From positions 1 through 64,000 of the forward strand of contig JAUHYD010000021.1 of NCBI GenBank assembly GCA_030426665.1: a stretch of DNA of 64,000 nucleotides, in the 5' to 3' direction. Below the pieces are notes generated by a model. It ran no database searches, had not been told where the DNA came from, and saw only the letters and a program-made list of their open reading frames with translations. This document shows positions 28,077 to 37,692 of this stretch, piece after piece. Position 1 is the first letter of the stretch, and each line of letters starts with the position of its first letter. Both the position numbers and the translations under genes were made by a program. Source of the stretch: Bacteroidia bacterium. Its GTDB lineage: Bacteria; Bacteroidota; Bacteroidia; Chitinophagales; Chitinophagaceae.

Positions 28077-28838
28077 TTGAAAATACATACTCAGAACCTT
28101 GTAAAGCAATACGGCAGGCGCACAGTTGTAAATAACATGTCGTTTGAGGTTAGCCAGGGTGAAATTGTTGGACTACTCGGGCCAAATGGAGCCGGTAAAA
28201 CAACATCATTTTACATGGTTGTCGGGCTTGTAAAGCCCGACGGGGGGCAGGTATTTCTTGATGACAATGAAATCACCAAGCTACCTATGTACAAAAGAGC
28301 ACATCTGGGTATCGGGTACTTGCCTCAGGAAGCATCTATATTTCGAAAGCTGTCTGTGGCAGACAACATCCTTGCGGTTCTGGAAATGACAAAACTGACA
28401 AAGGGAGAGCAACACAAAAAATTAGAGGCACTGTTAGACGAATTCAGGTTGCAACATGTACGTAAAAGCCCCGGCGATGTATTGAGTGGAGGAGAAAGAC
28501 GAAGAACAGAGATTGCACGCGCATTGGCTGTAGACCCGAAATTCATACTGCTGGACGAACCATTTGCGGGGATTGACCCGATAGCGGTTGAAGATATTCA
28601 GAGTATTGTGGCTACCTTAAAATATAAGAATATCGGCATTCTTATTACCGACCATAATGTACAGGAAACACTGTCAATAACCGACCGTGCCTACCTGATG
28701 TTTGAAGGCAAGATGCTGAAAGCAGGCACCGCCGAAGAACTGGCAGAAGATGCACAGGTAAGAAAAGTCTACCTTGGTGAGAACTTTGAGCTGAAGCGAA
28801 AAGACTACCTGAAACCGCAAAATACCCCTATCAAGTAA
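28077..28838 (+). CDS. lptB: LPS export ABC transporter ATP-binding protein LptB
   Basis: 253 residues. ABC ATPase with Walker [11 protein letters not shown] (about 36-45), the Q-loop region YLPQEASIF, signature [16 protein letters not shown], Walker [14 protein letters not shown] and the H-loop ITDHNV. Family knowledge: it powers LptFGC to extract lipopolysaccharide from the inner membrane; the LptB subtype is recognised by [15 protein letters not shown]. The start is TTG at 28077 ([15 protein letters not shown]), 20 bp after the -7 box. The C-terminus ([14 protein letters not shown]) is slightly longer than in proteobacteria. No lptF, G, C or A gene is adjacent in the window. Confidence 0.93.
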   Translation: MKIHTQNLVKQYGRRTVVNNMSFEVSQGEIVGLLGPNGAGKTTSFYMVVGLVKPDGGQVFLDDNEITKLPMYKRAHLGIGYLPQEASIFRKLSVADNILAVLEMTKLTKGEQHKKLEALLDEFRLQHVRKSPGDVLSGGERRRTEIARALAVDPKFILLDEPFAGIDPIAVEDIQSIVATLKYKNIGILITDHNVQETLSITDRAYLMFEGKMLKAGTAEELAEDAQVRKVYLGENFELKRKDYLKPQNTPIK

Positions 28839-28888
28839 CATACCTGCCGACACATTAAAGCTGTTTTTATTAATATTGTACTTTCTCA

Positions 28889-30469
28889 ATGAGCATAATT
28901 AGTCCCGCATTCAGAGGTTATATCAAGTTGCGCCAGAGCGCAATCGATAACTTCATGCACAACCCTATTGACACACAGCAGCAGGTATTCAATCATCTGA
29001 TAGGCTCTGCACAGTTTACCGAATACGGGAAAAAATACGACTTTCAGAATATTGACAGTATTTCTGACTTCAAGAAAAAAGTTCCTATCAATGATTATGA
29101 CACCCTAAAACCATACATAGAACGCATTCTGGAAGGCAACCAAAATATACTCTGGCCCTCACCTATCACCTGGTTTGCCAAGTCCAGCGGGACTACCAGC
29201 GACAAAAGCAAGTTCATACCGGTTAGTAAGGAGTCGATGGACGATACCCACTTCCGTAGCGGGAAAGATGTACTTGCCCTCTATTTGAGACAAAACCAGT
29301 CTGCCAACCTCACCTCCGGCAAGTGTCTGATACTGGGTGGCAGCCATCAGGTCAACCAGTTAAATGCTGCATCTTTCTTTGGCGACTTATCTGCTGTCAT
29401 GCTGCAAAACATGCCATTTGCAGGGCAGTTGTTTCAGATACCTGAATTGTCTATTGCGCTAATGACGGAGTGGGAAGAGAAGATAGAGCGCATGGCACAT
29501 AGTACCATCAAGGAAAACGTAACCTACATTGCCGGTGTGCCCACCTGGACGATAGTCCTGATAAAAAGAATTTTTGAAATAACCGGTACCAACAACCTGC
29601 TGGACATCTGGCCAAACTTAGAACTATACATACACGGTGGCGTAAACTTCACACCCTATCGGCGCCAGTTTGAGCAGTTTATCCCGTCTCCCAATATGTA
29701 TTACAGAGAGACCTATAATGCTTCCGAAGGATTCTTTGCTGCACAAGACAGAGAGGATGAAGAAGGCATGTTGCTGTTTCTGAACCATGGCATATTTTAT
29801 GAGTTTATGCCTATGGATGAGTATGGCAAGGAAAACCCACGAACACTCACACTCAAAGAGGTAGAACTATCTACCAACTATGCTATTGTCATTAGTACAA
29901 ACGGAGGTTTGTGGCGCTATTTGGTTGGCGACACCATTCAATTCACATCCCTTGACCCCTTCCGCATTAAAGTATCGGGCAGGCTAAAGCACTTTATCAA
30001 CGCCTTTGGGGAAGAGTTGATTGTTGATAATGCAGACAACGCTATTGCGATTGCCTGTGCAGAAACGGGAGCTGAAGTTGCCGACTACTCTGCGGCGCCG
30101 GTATACATGACAGACACTAACAATGGTGCACATGAGTGGATAATTGAGTTTGAGAACCTCCCTGTTCCAATCAAAACATTCACCACACTGCTTGACAAAT
30201 CGCTGCAGGCAATCAATTCTGACTACGAAGCCAAGCGATACAAGGACATGGCACTCAGAATGCCTATCATTCATCAGATGCCCAAAGACGGCTTCAAAAA
30301 ATGGCTGAAAGATAAGGGCAAATTAGGCGGACAGCACAAAGTACCGAGGCTGAGCAATGAGCGTAAGTACCTCGAAGAAATGCTGGCGTACGTCTATCAT
30401 ACCGAGCAACGCTACCCGAATGATAACGGATTGACCCAGAACGAAAAGGAAATTACCCTACCTGAGTAA
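28889..30469 (+). CDS. GH3-family acyl-acid amido synthetase-like protein
   Basis: 526 residues, similar in length to bacterial GH3 members. GH3 enzymes adenylate a carboxylic acid and transfer it to an amino acid; the plant members conjugate auxin and jasmonate. Motifs visible are the ATP-binding FAKSSGTTSDKSKFIPVS (about 92-110), YNASEGFFAAQ and the C-terminal YLVGDTIQFTS. No signal peptide. It starts 50 bp after lptB with only an imperfect promoter match (TAATATTG), so it may share the lptB transcript. Substrates of bacterial GH3 proteins are mostly unknown. Confidence 0.88.
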   Translation: MSIISPAFRGYIKLRQSAIDNFMHNPIDTQQQVFNHLIGSAQFTEYGKKYDFQNIDSISDFKKKVPINDYDTLKPYIERILEGNQNILWPSPITWFAKSSGTTSDKSKFIPVSKESMDDTHFRSGKDVLALYLRQNQSANLTSGKCLILGGSHQVNQLNAASFFGDLSAVMLQNMPFAGQLFQIPELSIALMTEWEEKIERMAHSTIKENVTYIAGVPTWTIVLIKRIFEITGTNNLLDIWPNLELYIHGGVNFTPYRRQFEQFIPSPNMYYRETYNASEGFFAAQDREDEEGMLLFLNHGIFYEFMPMDEYGKENPRTLTLKEVELSTNYAIVISTNGGLWRYLVGDTIQFTSLDPFRIKVSGRLKHFINAFGEELIVDNADNAIAIACAETGAEVADYSAAPVYMTDTNNGAHEWIIEFENLPVPIKTFTTLLDKSLQAINSDYEAKRYKDMALRMPIIHQMPKDGFKKWLKDKGKLGGQHKVPRLSNERKYLEEMLAYVYHTEQRYPNDNGLTQNEKEITLPE

Positions 30470-30618
30470 CATCCCCTCCTCCTACTCTTTGTGTCAACTC
30501 ACATGTAACTGTATGTTCTGCAACAATACTTGATTATAGAAGCTATCTATAAAAGTCATACTATAGGGAGAATACATAAATAATTACATTTTTTATGACA
30601 AAAACCCATTAATTGAAC

Positions 30619-30641
30619 TATATTTGTCAATATTATTGACA
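30619..30641 (+). promoter_or_regulatory. Mutasome promoter with overlapping 17-bp palindromic operator
   Basis: The exact -7 box TATATTTG (30619-30626) is overlapped by a perfect inverted repeat with arms TGTCAATA and TATTGACA separated by one base (30625-30641). The ATG of imuA is 12 bp downstream. A repressor bound here would block polymerase, which fits a DNA-damage-inducible operon; the repressor itself is not in the window. Confidence 0.65.
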
Positions 30642-30652
30642 TTTATAGGGTT

Positions 30653-31393
30653 ATGATTGAGCGTTTTGCCAAAAAAGACATTATTGATAAGCTCCAAAAG
30701 GAAGTACTATCTCTGCAAGGATATAGAACCTCCCGAGGAAATGAACGCACAAATACAGGTTTAGGTCCTATTGAAAATGCATTTCCGGGAAAGTCGCTAC
30801 CAACAGGTGTAGTGCATGAGTTTATAAGCCCAACCACAGAAGACGCTGCAGCAACCGCAGCATTTATTACCTGCTTATTGGGAAGCCTAACAAAGGAAAA
30901 CAACAAATGCCTTTGGGTTGGGACTAAACGGACACTCTTCCCTCCTGGCTTATCCGCTTTTGGCATACATCCTGAAAATGTCATTTTTATTGACCTTTTC
31001 AGACAAAAGGATGTATTGTGGACTATAGAAGAAGCCCTCAAGTGCAATGCCCTTTCTGCTGTTGTCGGAGAAATTAAAGAACTCAGCTTTACAGAATCCA
31101 GACGACTGCAACTGGCAGTAGAGCAAAGTGGCGTAACAGGTTTCATACACCGCACACTGCCCCGGTTTGAGAATACAGTAGCCTGTGTAACCCGATGGAA
31201 AATAAAAACAATGCCCGGAATATCTATTGACGGAATGCCGGGATTGGGCTTTCCGAGCTGGAAAGTAGGGTTAGAAAAAGTAAGAAACGGCAAACCCGGA
31301 GAATGGCAGGTTCAATGGTCTAACGGCAGATTCCGGTATATTATCGGACAAAAAACACTTATTTCAGAAACACCTGTTCGCAAAATCGGATAA
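30653..31393 (+). CDS. imuA: ImuA-like protein of the mutagenic repair cassette
   Basis: 246 residues. RecA-like fold without a clear Walker A lysine motif; the family's LPTGVVHEFISP and LWVGTKRTLFPPGLSAFGI are seen. Together with ImuB and DnaE2 it forms the mutasome carrying out error-prone translesion synthesis after DNA damage; ImuA-type proteins modulate recombination and assemble the complex. It is followed after 1 bp by imuB, and a palindromic operator overlaps its promoter. The identification rests on both family motifs and the three-gene order. Confidence 0.85.
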   Translation: MIERFAKKDIIDKLQKEVLSLQGYRTSRGNERTNTGLGPIENAFPGKSLPTGVVHEFISPTTEDAAATAAFITCLLGSLTKENNKCLWVGTKRTLFPPGLSAFGIHPENVIFIDLFRQKDVLWTIEEALKCNALSAVVGEIKELSFTESRRLQLAVEQSGVTGFIHRTLPRFENTVACVTRWKIKTMPGISIDGMPGLGFPSWKVGLEKVRNGKPGEWQVQWSNGRFRYIIGQKTLISETPVRKIG

Positions 31394-31394
31394 C

Positions 31395-32894
31395 ATGGCT
31401 AAACGGTTTGCAGCAATATGGTTCCGACACTTAATGACAGACTGGAAGACACGTCGTCAACCGGAATTGTATGGCATACCCTTCGTTATAGCCACTCCCG
31501 AACGAGGAAGAATGGTTGTTAAAGCAGTAAGCAGGGCTGCCGAAAAAGCAGGCATCGGCACAGGCATGGTTGTAGCTGATTGCAGAACAATATTCCCATC
31601 CCTTATAGTATTGGACACTATCGAAATAACAGAAAGTGACTTACTACAGCTTATCGCAGAGTGGAGTTTAAGATACACCCCAACAGTTGCCGTTGACTTA
31701 CCCGATGGCCTAATACTCGACATTAGTGGCTGTGCTCATTTGTGGGGTGGAGAACATCAGTACCTGAATGATATAATCACAAAGTTCCACAAACTGGGAT
31801 ATGACGCAACAGCAGCAATAGCAGATACTATTGGGGCCGCCTGGGCAATATCTCGCTACGGACACACTCCCTCCATTATTGAACCGGGTGGGCAAGTTGA
31901 TGCGCTGTACCCTTTGCCTCCAGCCTCGCTTCGACTCGAACCACATACACTACAACGCCTGAACAAGCTTGGGTTATACCGTATAAGCAGTTTCATAAAG
32001 ATGCCACGCAGCGCATTATCACGACGATTCGGACAAGCTTTATTATCAAGGTTAGATCAGGCTTTCGGGCAGGAGGCAGAATTCATTAATCCTATACGTC
32101 CTGCACAACCGTATCAGGAAAGATTGCCTAGCCTCGAACCCGTACGCACAGCACCAGGCATAGAAATAGCCTTAAAGACACTATTAGAAACAATATGCAA
32201 AAGACTGGCAAAAGAAGGAAAAGGGTTGCGTACAAGCACCTTTAAAGGATATAGAATAGACGGCAATATTCAGCAGATTGAAATTGGCACCAACAGACCA
32301 TCTCGCGACATAGAACACCTCTACAAATTATTCGAAATAAAGATTCCGGACTTACCCCCTGACTTAGGCTTTGAGCTGTTCTTACTCGAAGCTACTACTG
32401 TAGAAGACATTTCACCGGAACAGGAAAAACTATGGAACACCTCCTGCAACAATAACGATACAGACATAGCTAAACTACTGGACAGGATATCCGGAAAGAT
32501 GGGCAAAGACACGATACACAGGTATCTACCTAATGAGCACTACTGGCCGGAACGCTCTGTAAAAGTAGCATCTTCTTATGATGAAAAGTCACCAATACCA
32601 TGGCAAACCAACCTACCACGCCCGATATCATTGCTTAACAGGCCGGAAGCTATTGAAGTAACCGTACCCATTCCTGACTATCCTCCTATGCTATTCAGGT
32701 ACAAAGGGCAACTGCACAACATCACCAAAGCGGACGGACCGGAACGGATAGAACCCGAATGGTGGATAGAAGCAGGACAACAAAGAGATTACTACTGTGT
32801 AGAGGATGAACAGGGAGCCAGATATTGGATTTTCAGGCTGGGACTGTATGGCAATACAGAACCGAAATGGTTTATACATGGATTCTTTGCGTAG
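31395..32894 (+). CDS. imuB: ImuB, non-catalytic Y-family polymerase-like protein
   Basis: 499 residues. Y-family fold: fingers/palm at about 1-170, helix-hairpin-helix thumb near 180-205 (LQRLNKLGLYRISSFIKMP), little-finger-like region and an ImuB-specific C-terminus (ARYWIFRLGLYGNTEPKWFIHG). The metal-binding positions that read as D-x-D and S-x-D-E in active polymerases are here WFRHLMTDW and LILDISGCAHLWGG, so it should lack polymerase activity and act as the adaptor linking DnaE2 to the clamp. Its 3' end overlaps the start of dnaE2 by 17 bp, indicating coupled translation. Confidence 0.92.
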   Translation: MAKRFAAIWFRHLMTDWKTRRQPELYGIPFVIATPERGRMVVKAVSRAAEKAGIGTGMVVADCRTIFPSLIVLDTIEITESDLLQLIAEWSLRYTPTVAVDLPDGLILDISGCAHLWGGEHQYLNDIITKFHKLGYDATAAIADTIGAAWAISRYGHTPSIIEPGGQVDALYPLPPASLRLEPHTLQRLNKLGLYRISSFIKMPRSALSRRFGQALLSRLDQAFGQEAEFINPIRPAQPYQERLPSLEPVRTAPGIEIALKTLLETICKRLAKEGKGLRTSTFKGYRIDGNIQQIEIGTNRPSRDIEHLYKLFEIKIPDLPPDLGFELFLLEATTVEDISPEQEKLWNTSCNNNDTDIAKLLDRISGKMGKDTIHRYLPNEHYWPERSVKVASSYDEKSPIPWQTNLPRPISLLNRPEAIEVTVPIPDYPPMLFRYKGQLHNITKADGPERIEPEWWIEAGQQRDYYCVEDEQGARYWIFRLGLYGNTEPKWFIHGFFA

Positions 32895-35800
32895 TATAAA
32901 TAACGACATAAAATATACCGAATTACAAGTAACAACAAACTTCAGTTTCCTGAGAGGTGGAGCACACCCCGAAGAAATTGTGGAACGAGCTGCAGAGCTG
33001 GGCTATACAGAGATTGCCATTACAGATATAAATACCCTTGCCGGAATAGTACGAGCACACAAAGCAGCAAAAGAAAAAGGTATCCGCATCATTCCGGCAT
33101 GCAAACTGGAACTGATAGATGGGCCTCCCCTACTCGCTTACCCTACTACAAAGGAGGCTTACGCTCAACTTTCTGCATTGCTGTCTGAGGGAAATATACG
33201 AACAGAAAAAGGGCAATGCCATCTATACAAAGCAGACGTATACCGATATGCAAAAGGAATAAAGTTTATTGCCAGCCCACCTGACAGCCTGAATAGTTCA
33301 TTTGAATTGGAGCCACAATTTACCGATGCACTCAAACAATACAGGCATGCCTTTGGCAATGACCTATACCTGGGTGCAACCCGCTCCTACCACGCCAACG
33401 ACAGCAAAAAGCTATTCCGGCTCTCTCAGCTATCTGAGCAACTAAATATCCCTCTGGTTGCCACCAACGACATATACTACCACACCCCCGAGCGTCGGGA
33501 ATTGCAGGACATAATCACCTGTATCCGTGAAAAGTGCACCATATACAATGCCGGTTTCCACCTCTACCAGAACGCAGAAAGATACCTGAAACCAAACAAA
33601 GAAATGCTCCGGCTATTTCAGCAATACCCTGATGCTATAGCCAGGACACAGGAGATTGTAACAGCTTGCCGGTTTTCGCTGGACAGCTTGCAATATGTAT
33701 ATCCGGAAGAAATTACAGATAATGGTCGTACTCCCCAAGAGGAACTTATATACCTGACATGGAAAGGAGCAAATGAAGCATTTGAAAACAACATCCCGCA
33801 AAACATAAAAGAAACTATCCTGTTTGAGTTGGACTTCATAGAGCGAAAAGATTATGCGGCTTACTTCCTGACTGTATATGATCTGGTTAGGTTTGCAAGG
33901 AACAGAGGCATCCTATGTCAGGGGCGAGGGTCGGCAGCAAATTCTGTCGTTTGTTTCTGTCTCGGCATCACTTCCGTTAACCCTTCCAAATTCAAGTTGC
34001 TTTTTGCGAGATTTATGTCAGATGCTCGAGATGAACCACCGGATATAGATGTAGATTTTGAGCATGAACGACGGGAAGAAGTCATCCAGTATATATACGA
34101 GAAATACGGTAGAGACCGTGCCGCAATTGTAGCAACGGTAACACAACTGCATTACAAAGGTGCGGTACGCGATGTAGCCAAAGCAATGGGCTTATCTGTA
34201 GATGCTGTTAACAGACTCTCAAAATCATCATGGGAATTTACAAACGAGTGGGTAGCAGGCAAGAAGAAGTCAGCAGACGGGTTTGATGCAAATGACAGCC
34301 ATCTGATGAAAGTACTGAACCTTACAGAGCAGTTTATTGGCTTTCCGCGTCAGCTCGGGCAGCATACAGGGGGCTTTGTCATTACCCGGGGCAAGCTATC
34401 CGACCTATGCCCTATCCTGAATGCACGCATGGAAAACAGAACATGCATTGAGTGGAACAAGGACGACATAGAGGCGCTCGGCTTTCTGAAAGTTGACGTA
34501 TTGGCCTTAGGTATGCTCACCTGCATCCGCAAAGCATTTGACCTTGTAAAGCAGCATTACGGTCGCGAACTAACATTAGCCAACATCCCGCAAGACGACC
34601 CTGTTGTGTATGAGATGATCAGCCATGCCGACACTATCGGAGTATTCCAGATAGAGAGCAGAGCACAAATGTCTATGCTCCCCCGGCTGAAACCAAAGTG
34701 CTTTTATGACCTGGTGATAGAAGTAGCCATTGTAAGACCCGGACCGATACAAGGAGACATGGTACACCCATACCTGCGCCGGCGAAACGGAGAAGAACCA
34801 ATAGAGTATCCGTCTGAAGAGCTCAGAAATATACTGGGCAGAACATTGGGCGTACCACTATTTCAGGAGCAAGCAATGGAAATAGCCATAGTTGCCGCAG
34901 GGTTTACACCAGGAGAAGCCGACCAACTTCGCCGAAGTATGGCTACGTTTAAAGCCAAGGGGCAGGTAAGTAATTTCGAAAAGAAAATGGTGGATGGCAT
35001 GACCGCCAAGGGCTATACAGAGGAGTTTGCAAGGCGTGTATTTAAGCAGTTGGAGGGCTTCGGAAGCTATGGGTTCCCTGAAAGCCATGCAGCCAGCTTT
35101 GCACTTCTGGTCTATGTTTCATCTTGGATAAAATGTTACTATCCCGATGTATTTGCAACAGCTCTGCTCAATAGTATGCCGATGGGTTTTTACCAACCGG
35201 CACAAATAGTAATTGACGCCAGAAAGCATGACGTAGCAGTACGGCCAGTAGATATCAACTACTCTCACTGGGATAATATACTTGAAGAAAAAATCGGCAA
35301 ATACCACCCTATACGGCTTGGTTTCCGGCAAGTGAAAGGGCTTCATGAAAACGACATACATACCCTCCTGTCTGCGCGCACCAAACCGTTTACAGATATA
35401 CAGTCGTTGCGTGACCATGGCGTTTCACAGGCTGCACTGGAAAGACTTGCTGATGCAGATGCATTCCGATCAATAGGTCTAGACAGAAGACAAGCACTCT
35501 GGCAAACAGCAGCTCTGGAAGACAGAGCCAACGGCATATACAAAGGCCAGCAACCGGAAACAAACCGAGAGCAAGGCATACAACTTCCGGAGATGTCACA
35601 GTCTGAACATGTACTGCATGATTATGGAGCAACATCACTGTCATTGAAAGCACATCCGGTAAGTTTTGTTCGGGAAAGGCTTTCTATGCTCAACATCACA
35701 CCCAACCAAAACCTATCGGCACTTAATAACGGTGCCGACGTAAAAGTTGCAGGCCTTGTTCTGGTACGGCAACGACCGGGTACAGCAAGTGGCATTTGCT

Positions 35801-36138
35801 TTATCACGATAGAGGACGAAACAGGCACCGCAAACCTGGTAGTATTTAAGAAGCTGTTTGAAAAATACCGGAAGGAAATCGTAAGAGCCAAGCTACTAAT
35901 GGTTGTCGGGAAGCTGCAACGGGAGGGCGAGGTAACACATGTCATCGCCCAAACCTGCCATGATGTATCGGGGCTGTTGTCGCAATTGGCAGCCGGAAAA
36001 AATGAATCACCGATAGCAAACAAACTATCGAGAGCAGATGAGAAAGATGATGACGACTTTGCCACAAAAGACAAACGAGTACCCCGCCGGCAAGTAGTAC
36101 AAGGAGACATGTTTCACGGAGGAAGAAACTTCAAATGA
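32878..36138 (+). CDS. dnaE2: Error-prone DNA polymerase III alpha subunit DnaE2
   Basis: 1086 residues from the ATG at 32878 (MDSLRSINNDIKYTELQ), which overlaps the end of imuB; a longer frame upstream is only the imuB shadow. N-terminal PHP domain (NFSFLRGGAHPEEIVERA, AITDINTLAG), then the Pol III alpha catalytic core with the aspartates of PDIDVDFEHERR, followed by helix-hairpin-helix and an OB-fold near the C-terminus (VAGLVLVRQRPGTASGICFITIEDE). Length is typical for DnaE2 and shorter than replicative DnaE. It performs translesion synthesis in the ImuA-ImuB-DnaE2 system and should be induced with the operon. Confidence 0.94.
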   Translation: MDSLRSINNDIKYTELQVTTNFSFLRGGAHPEEIVERAAELGYTEIAITDINTLAGIVRAHKAAKEKGIRIIPACKLELIDGPPLLAYPTTKEAYAQLSALLSEGNIRTEKGQCHLYKADVYRYAKGIKFIASPPDSLNSSFELEPQFTDALKQYRHAFGNDLYLGATRSYHANDSKKLFRLSQLSEQLNIPLVATNDIYYHTPERRELQDIITCIREKCTIYNAGFHLYQNAERYLKPNKEMLRLFQQYPDAIARTQEIVTACRFSLDSLQYVYPEEITDNGRTPQEELIYLTWKGANEAFENNIPQNIKETILFELDFIERKDYAAYFLTVYDLVRFARNRGILCQGRGSAANSVVCFCLGITSVNPSKFKLLFARFMSDARDEPPDIDVDFEHERREEVIQYIYEKYGRDRAAIVATVTQLHYKGAVRDVAKAMGLSVDAVNRLSKSSWEFTNEWVAGKKKSADGFDANDSHLMKVLNLTEQFIGFPRQLGQHTGGFVITRGKLSDLCPILNARMENRTCIEWNKDDIEALGFLKVDVLALGMLTCIRKAFDLVKQHYGRELTLANIPQDDPVVYEMISHADTIGVFQIESRAQMSMLPRLKPKCFYDLVIEVAIVRPGPIQGDMVHPYLRRRNGEEPIEYPSEELRNILGRTLGVPLFQEQAMEIAIVAAGFTPGEADQLRRSMATFKAKGQVSNFEKKMVDGMTAKGYTEEFARRVFKQLEGFGSYGFPESHAASFALLVYVSSWIKCYYPDVFATALLNSMPMGFYQPAQIVIDARKHDVAVRPVDINYSHWDNILEEKIGKYHPIRLGFRQVKGLHENDIHTLLSARTKPFTDIQSLRDHGVSQAALERLADADAFRSIGLDRRQALWQTAALEDRANGIYKGQQPETNREQGIQLPEMSQSEHVLHDYGATSLSLKAHPVSFVRERLSMLNITPNQNLSALNNGADVKVAGLVLVRQRPGTASGICFITIEDETGTANLVVFKKLFEKYRKEIVRAKLLMVVGKLQREGEVTHVIAQTCHDVSGLLSQLAAGKNESPIANKLSRADEKDDDDFATKDKRVPRRQVVQGDMFHGGRNFK

Positions 36139-36146
36139 CGGCAATA

Positions 36147-36737
36147 CTAACGAGCGAATTTTGACTTCCTCCAGGAGTCCAGCATTTGTTTTCCTTTAGC
36201 CTCATCGACGTACATAATATTGACGGTAAACTCTTTTTTACCGAAAAGGCGACTGAACATCAGCAAATTCAGCTTAACGTTTCCACCATAGTCTATTGTC
36301 AGCTTAAACACCTGAAACTCCAATCCATCAATACTTTCGACCAGGTGTACAGAATCTAATCCGGCATCAGGAAGCTGTGTCTTAAATGTAGTATACAGCA
36401 TCTCATCAACAGTGTAGACCGACTCCAAATAATCTCCGTCAGTTTCCGGGTCGAATGGTTGATAATTCGATTCAAAGTAATTTGTCTCATTAGCTCTGAA
36501 AACGAATATAATAGTCGCATTATTCTCAACTTCTTCTCCATAAGTATCTTCAACAGCGGCAGCCCCTCTATCCTGCATCTTTGCCCACTGCTCTGAACTG
36601 ACGGGCACAAAGCCCTTGGGAATAGTAATAGACCAACCAAAGTCTTTATTGAAAACCTCTTCTCCGGAGGCATTCTGTGCCATGCCGGAATAGGCAATAA
36701 AGAACATACAAGTAAGCAGACAGTATAGTTTTCTCAT
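36147..36737 (-). CDS. Secreted protein of unknown function
   Basis: 196 residues. A signal peptide (MRKLYCLLTCMFFIAYSGMAQ) is followed by a single compact domain containing FGWSITIPKGFVPVSSEQW, a cluster of acidic residues (PFDPETDGDYLE) and KLNLLMFSRLFGKKEF. The layout resembles small periplasmic proteins related to the PsbP-like fold, but I cannot assign a family. It is convergent with dnaE2, ending 9 bp after it, and divergent from the following scramblase-like gene. Confidence 0.8.
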   Translation of the reverse strand: MRKLYCLLTCMFFIAYSGMAQNASGEEVFNKDFGWSITIPKGFVPVSSEQWAKMQDRGAAAVEDTYGEEVENNATIIFVFRANETNYFESNYQPFDPETDGDYLESVYTVDEMLYTTFKTQLPDAGLDSVHLVESIDGLEFQVFKLTIDYGGNVKLNLLMFSRLFGKKEFTVNIMYVDEAKGKQMLDSWRKSKFAR

Positions 36738-36861
36738 TGTTTATAGAATAAAAAAGTACAGATAATGCATAAAGATAAGACCTGCTAAGACATTAACACC
36801 AATCAACGATGTATCAGCGCATTATCGTAACATTGCATATACCTTTAAACAAATCAAAAAT

Positions 36862-37452
36862 ATGCCCGACAATTTCTTCAGCTCCGATTCCTACTTTGTA
36901 GATGAGAAAGTAAACTTCTTTAAGTTTGAAAACGTCTACAACATATACGGCGACACCGGCACTCAGATAGGTGCGGTAAAGCAAAAGCTTACCGGCGGCC
37001 AGAAAGCACTTCGGCTGCTGCTCAACAAAGCCATGCTACCCTTTCTGCTGGAAATAAAGGACAACAACGATGTGGTGCAGGCGTCCATCGCTCGTGGCTG
37101 GACTTTCTTTATGTCTAAGATAGTGATACAAAACCCGGAAGGAATAGCAATAGGCACCATCAAACAAAAGTTCAAATTCTTTAAACCTACCTTCCGAATA
37201 TTTGACACTTCAGAAAACCTTATCGCCGAAATAACGGGCGACTGGAAAGCCTGGAACTTCGTTATCAAAGATGCCGGTGGTATGCAAATCGGCGCCATCA
37301 CCAAAAAATGGGCAGGCGCCATGCAGGAAATTTTCACCTCTGCCGACAAGTACAATGTAACCATCAATCCCGACTATCCCGATAAAGACAAAAAAGTAGC
37401 CATCCTTGCTACTGCAATAACCATAGATATGGTACTGAAAGAGCGTAAGTAG
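36862..37452 (+). CDS. Phospholipid scramblase / LURP-one related protein
   Basis: 196 residues, cytoplasmic or membrane-associated. Repeating strands such as NVYNIYGDTGTQIGAVKQK, LEIKDNNDVVQAS, RIFDTSENLIAEITGDWKAWNFVIKDAGGMQIG match the tubby-like barrel of the scramblase/LURP-one/YxjI family. A hydrophobic end (KKVAILATAITIDMVL) resembles the C-terminal helix of scramblases. Bacterial function is unknown. It is the last ordinary gene before the repeat-rich accessory stretch that starts directly after its stop codon. Confidence 0.8.
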   Translation: MPDNFFSSDSYFVDEKVNFFKFENVYNIYGDTGTQIGAVKQKLTGGQKALRLLLNKAMLPFLLEIKDNNDVVQASIARGWTFFMSKIVIQNPEGIAIGTIKQKFKFFKPTFRIFDTSENLIAEITGDWKAWNFVIKDAGGMQIGAITKKWAGAMQEIFTSADKYNVTINPDYPDKDKKVAILATAITIDMVLKERK

Positions 37453-37692
37453 CGGGCATTAAATACTTACAATTACTTACTCGTCCGAGTTTGGAATTCG
37501 TATGCGATGGCATAGCGACTGTATCGCCTGTACCGTTATTTGGTATAGCCTGCTGACTATGCGAAACTATAATCTAAACTATGCTTAGCCGTGGAATAAG
37601 CACTCTTTCGTCGGTCAGAAACCGACAGCCGCTTGTGAAAGTAGGTACAACCTATGGCAAACGCTATATTTAAACAAAAAATGAGTGTCTTT
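37453..37692. other. Intergenic region rich in short hairpins
   Basis: No gene seen. Short inverted repeats include ACTCG-TC-CGAGT near 37482, GTCGGT-CAGAA-ACCGAC at about 37610-37626 and GTAGGT-ACA-ACCTA near 37641. From 37601 the sequence is the beginning of the first 596-bp tandem unit. Confidence 0.6.
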
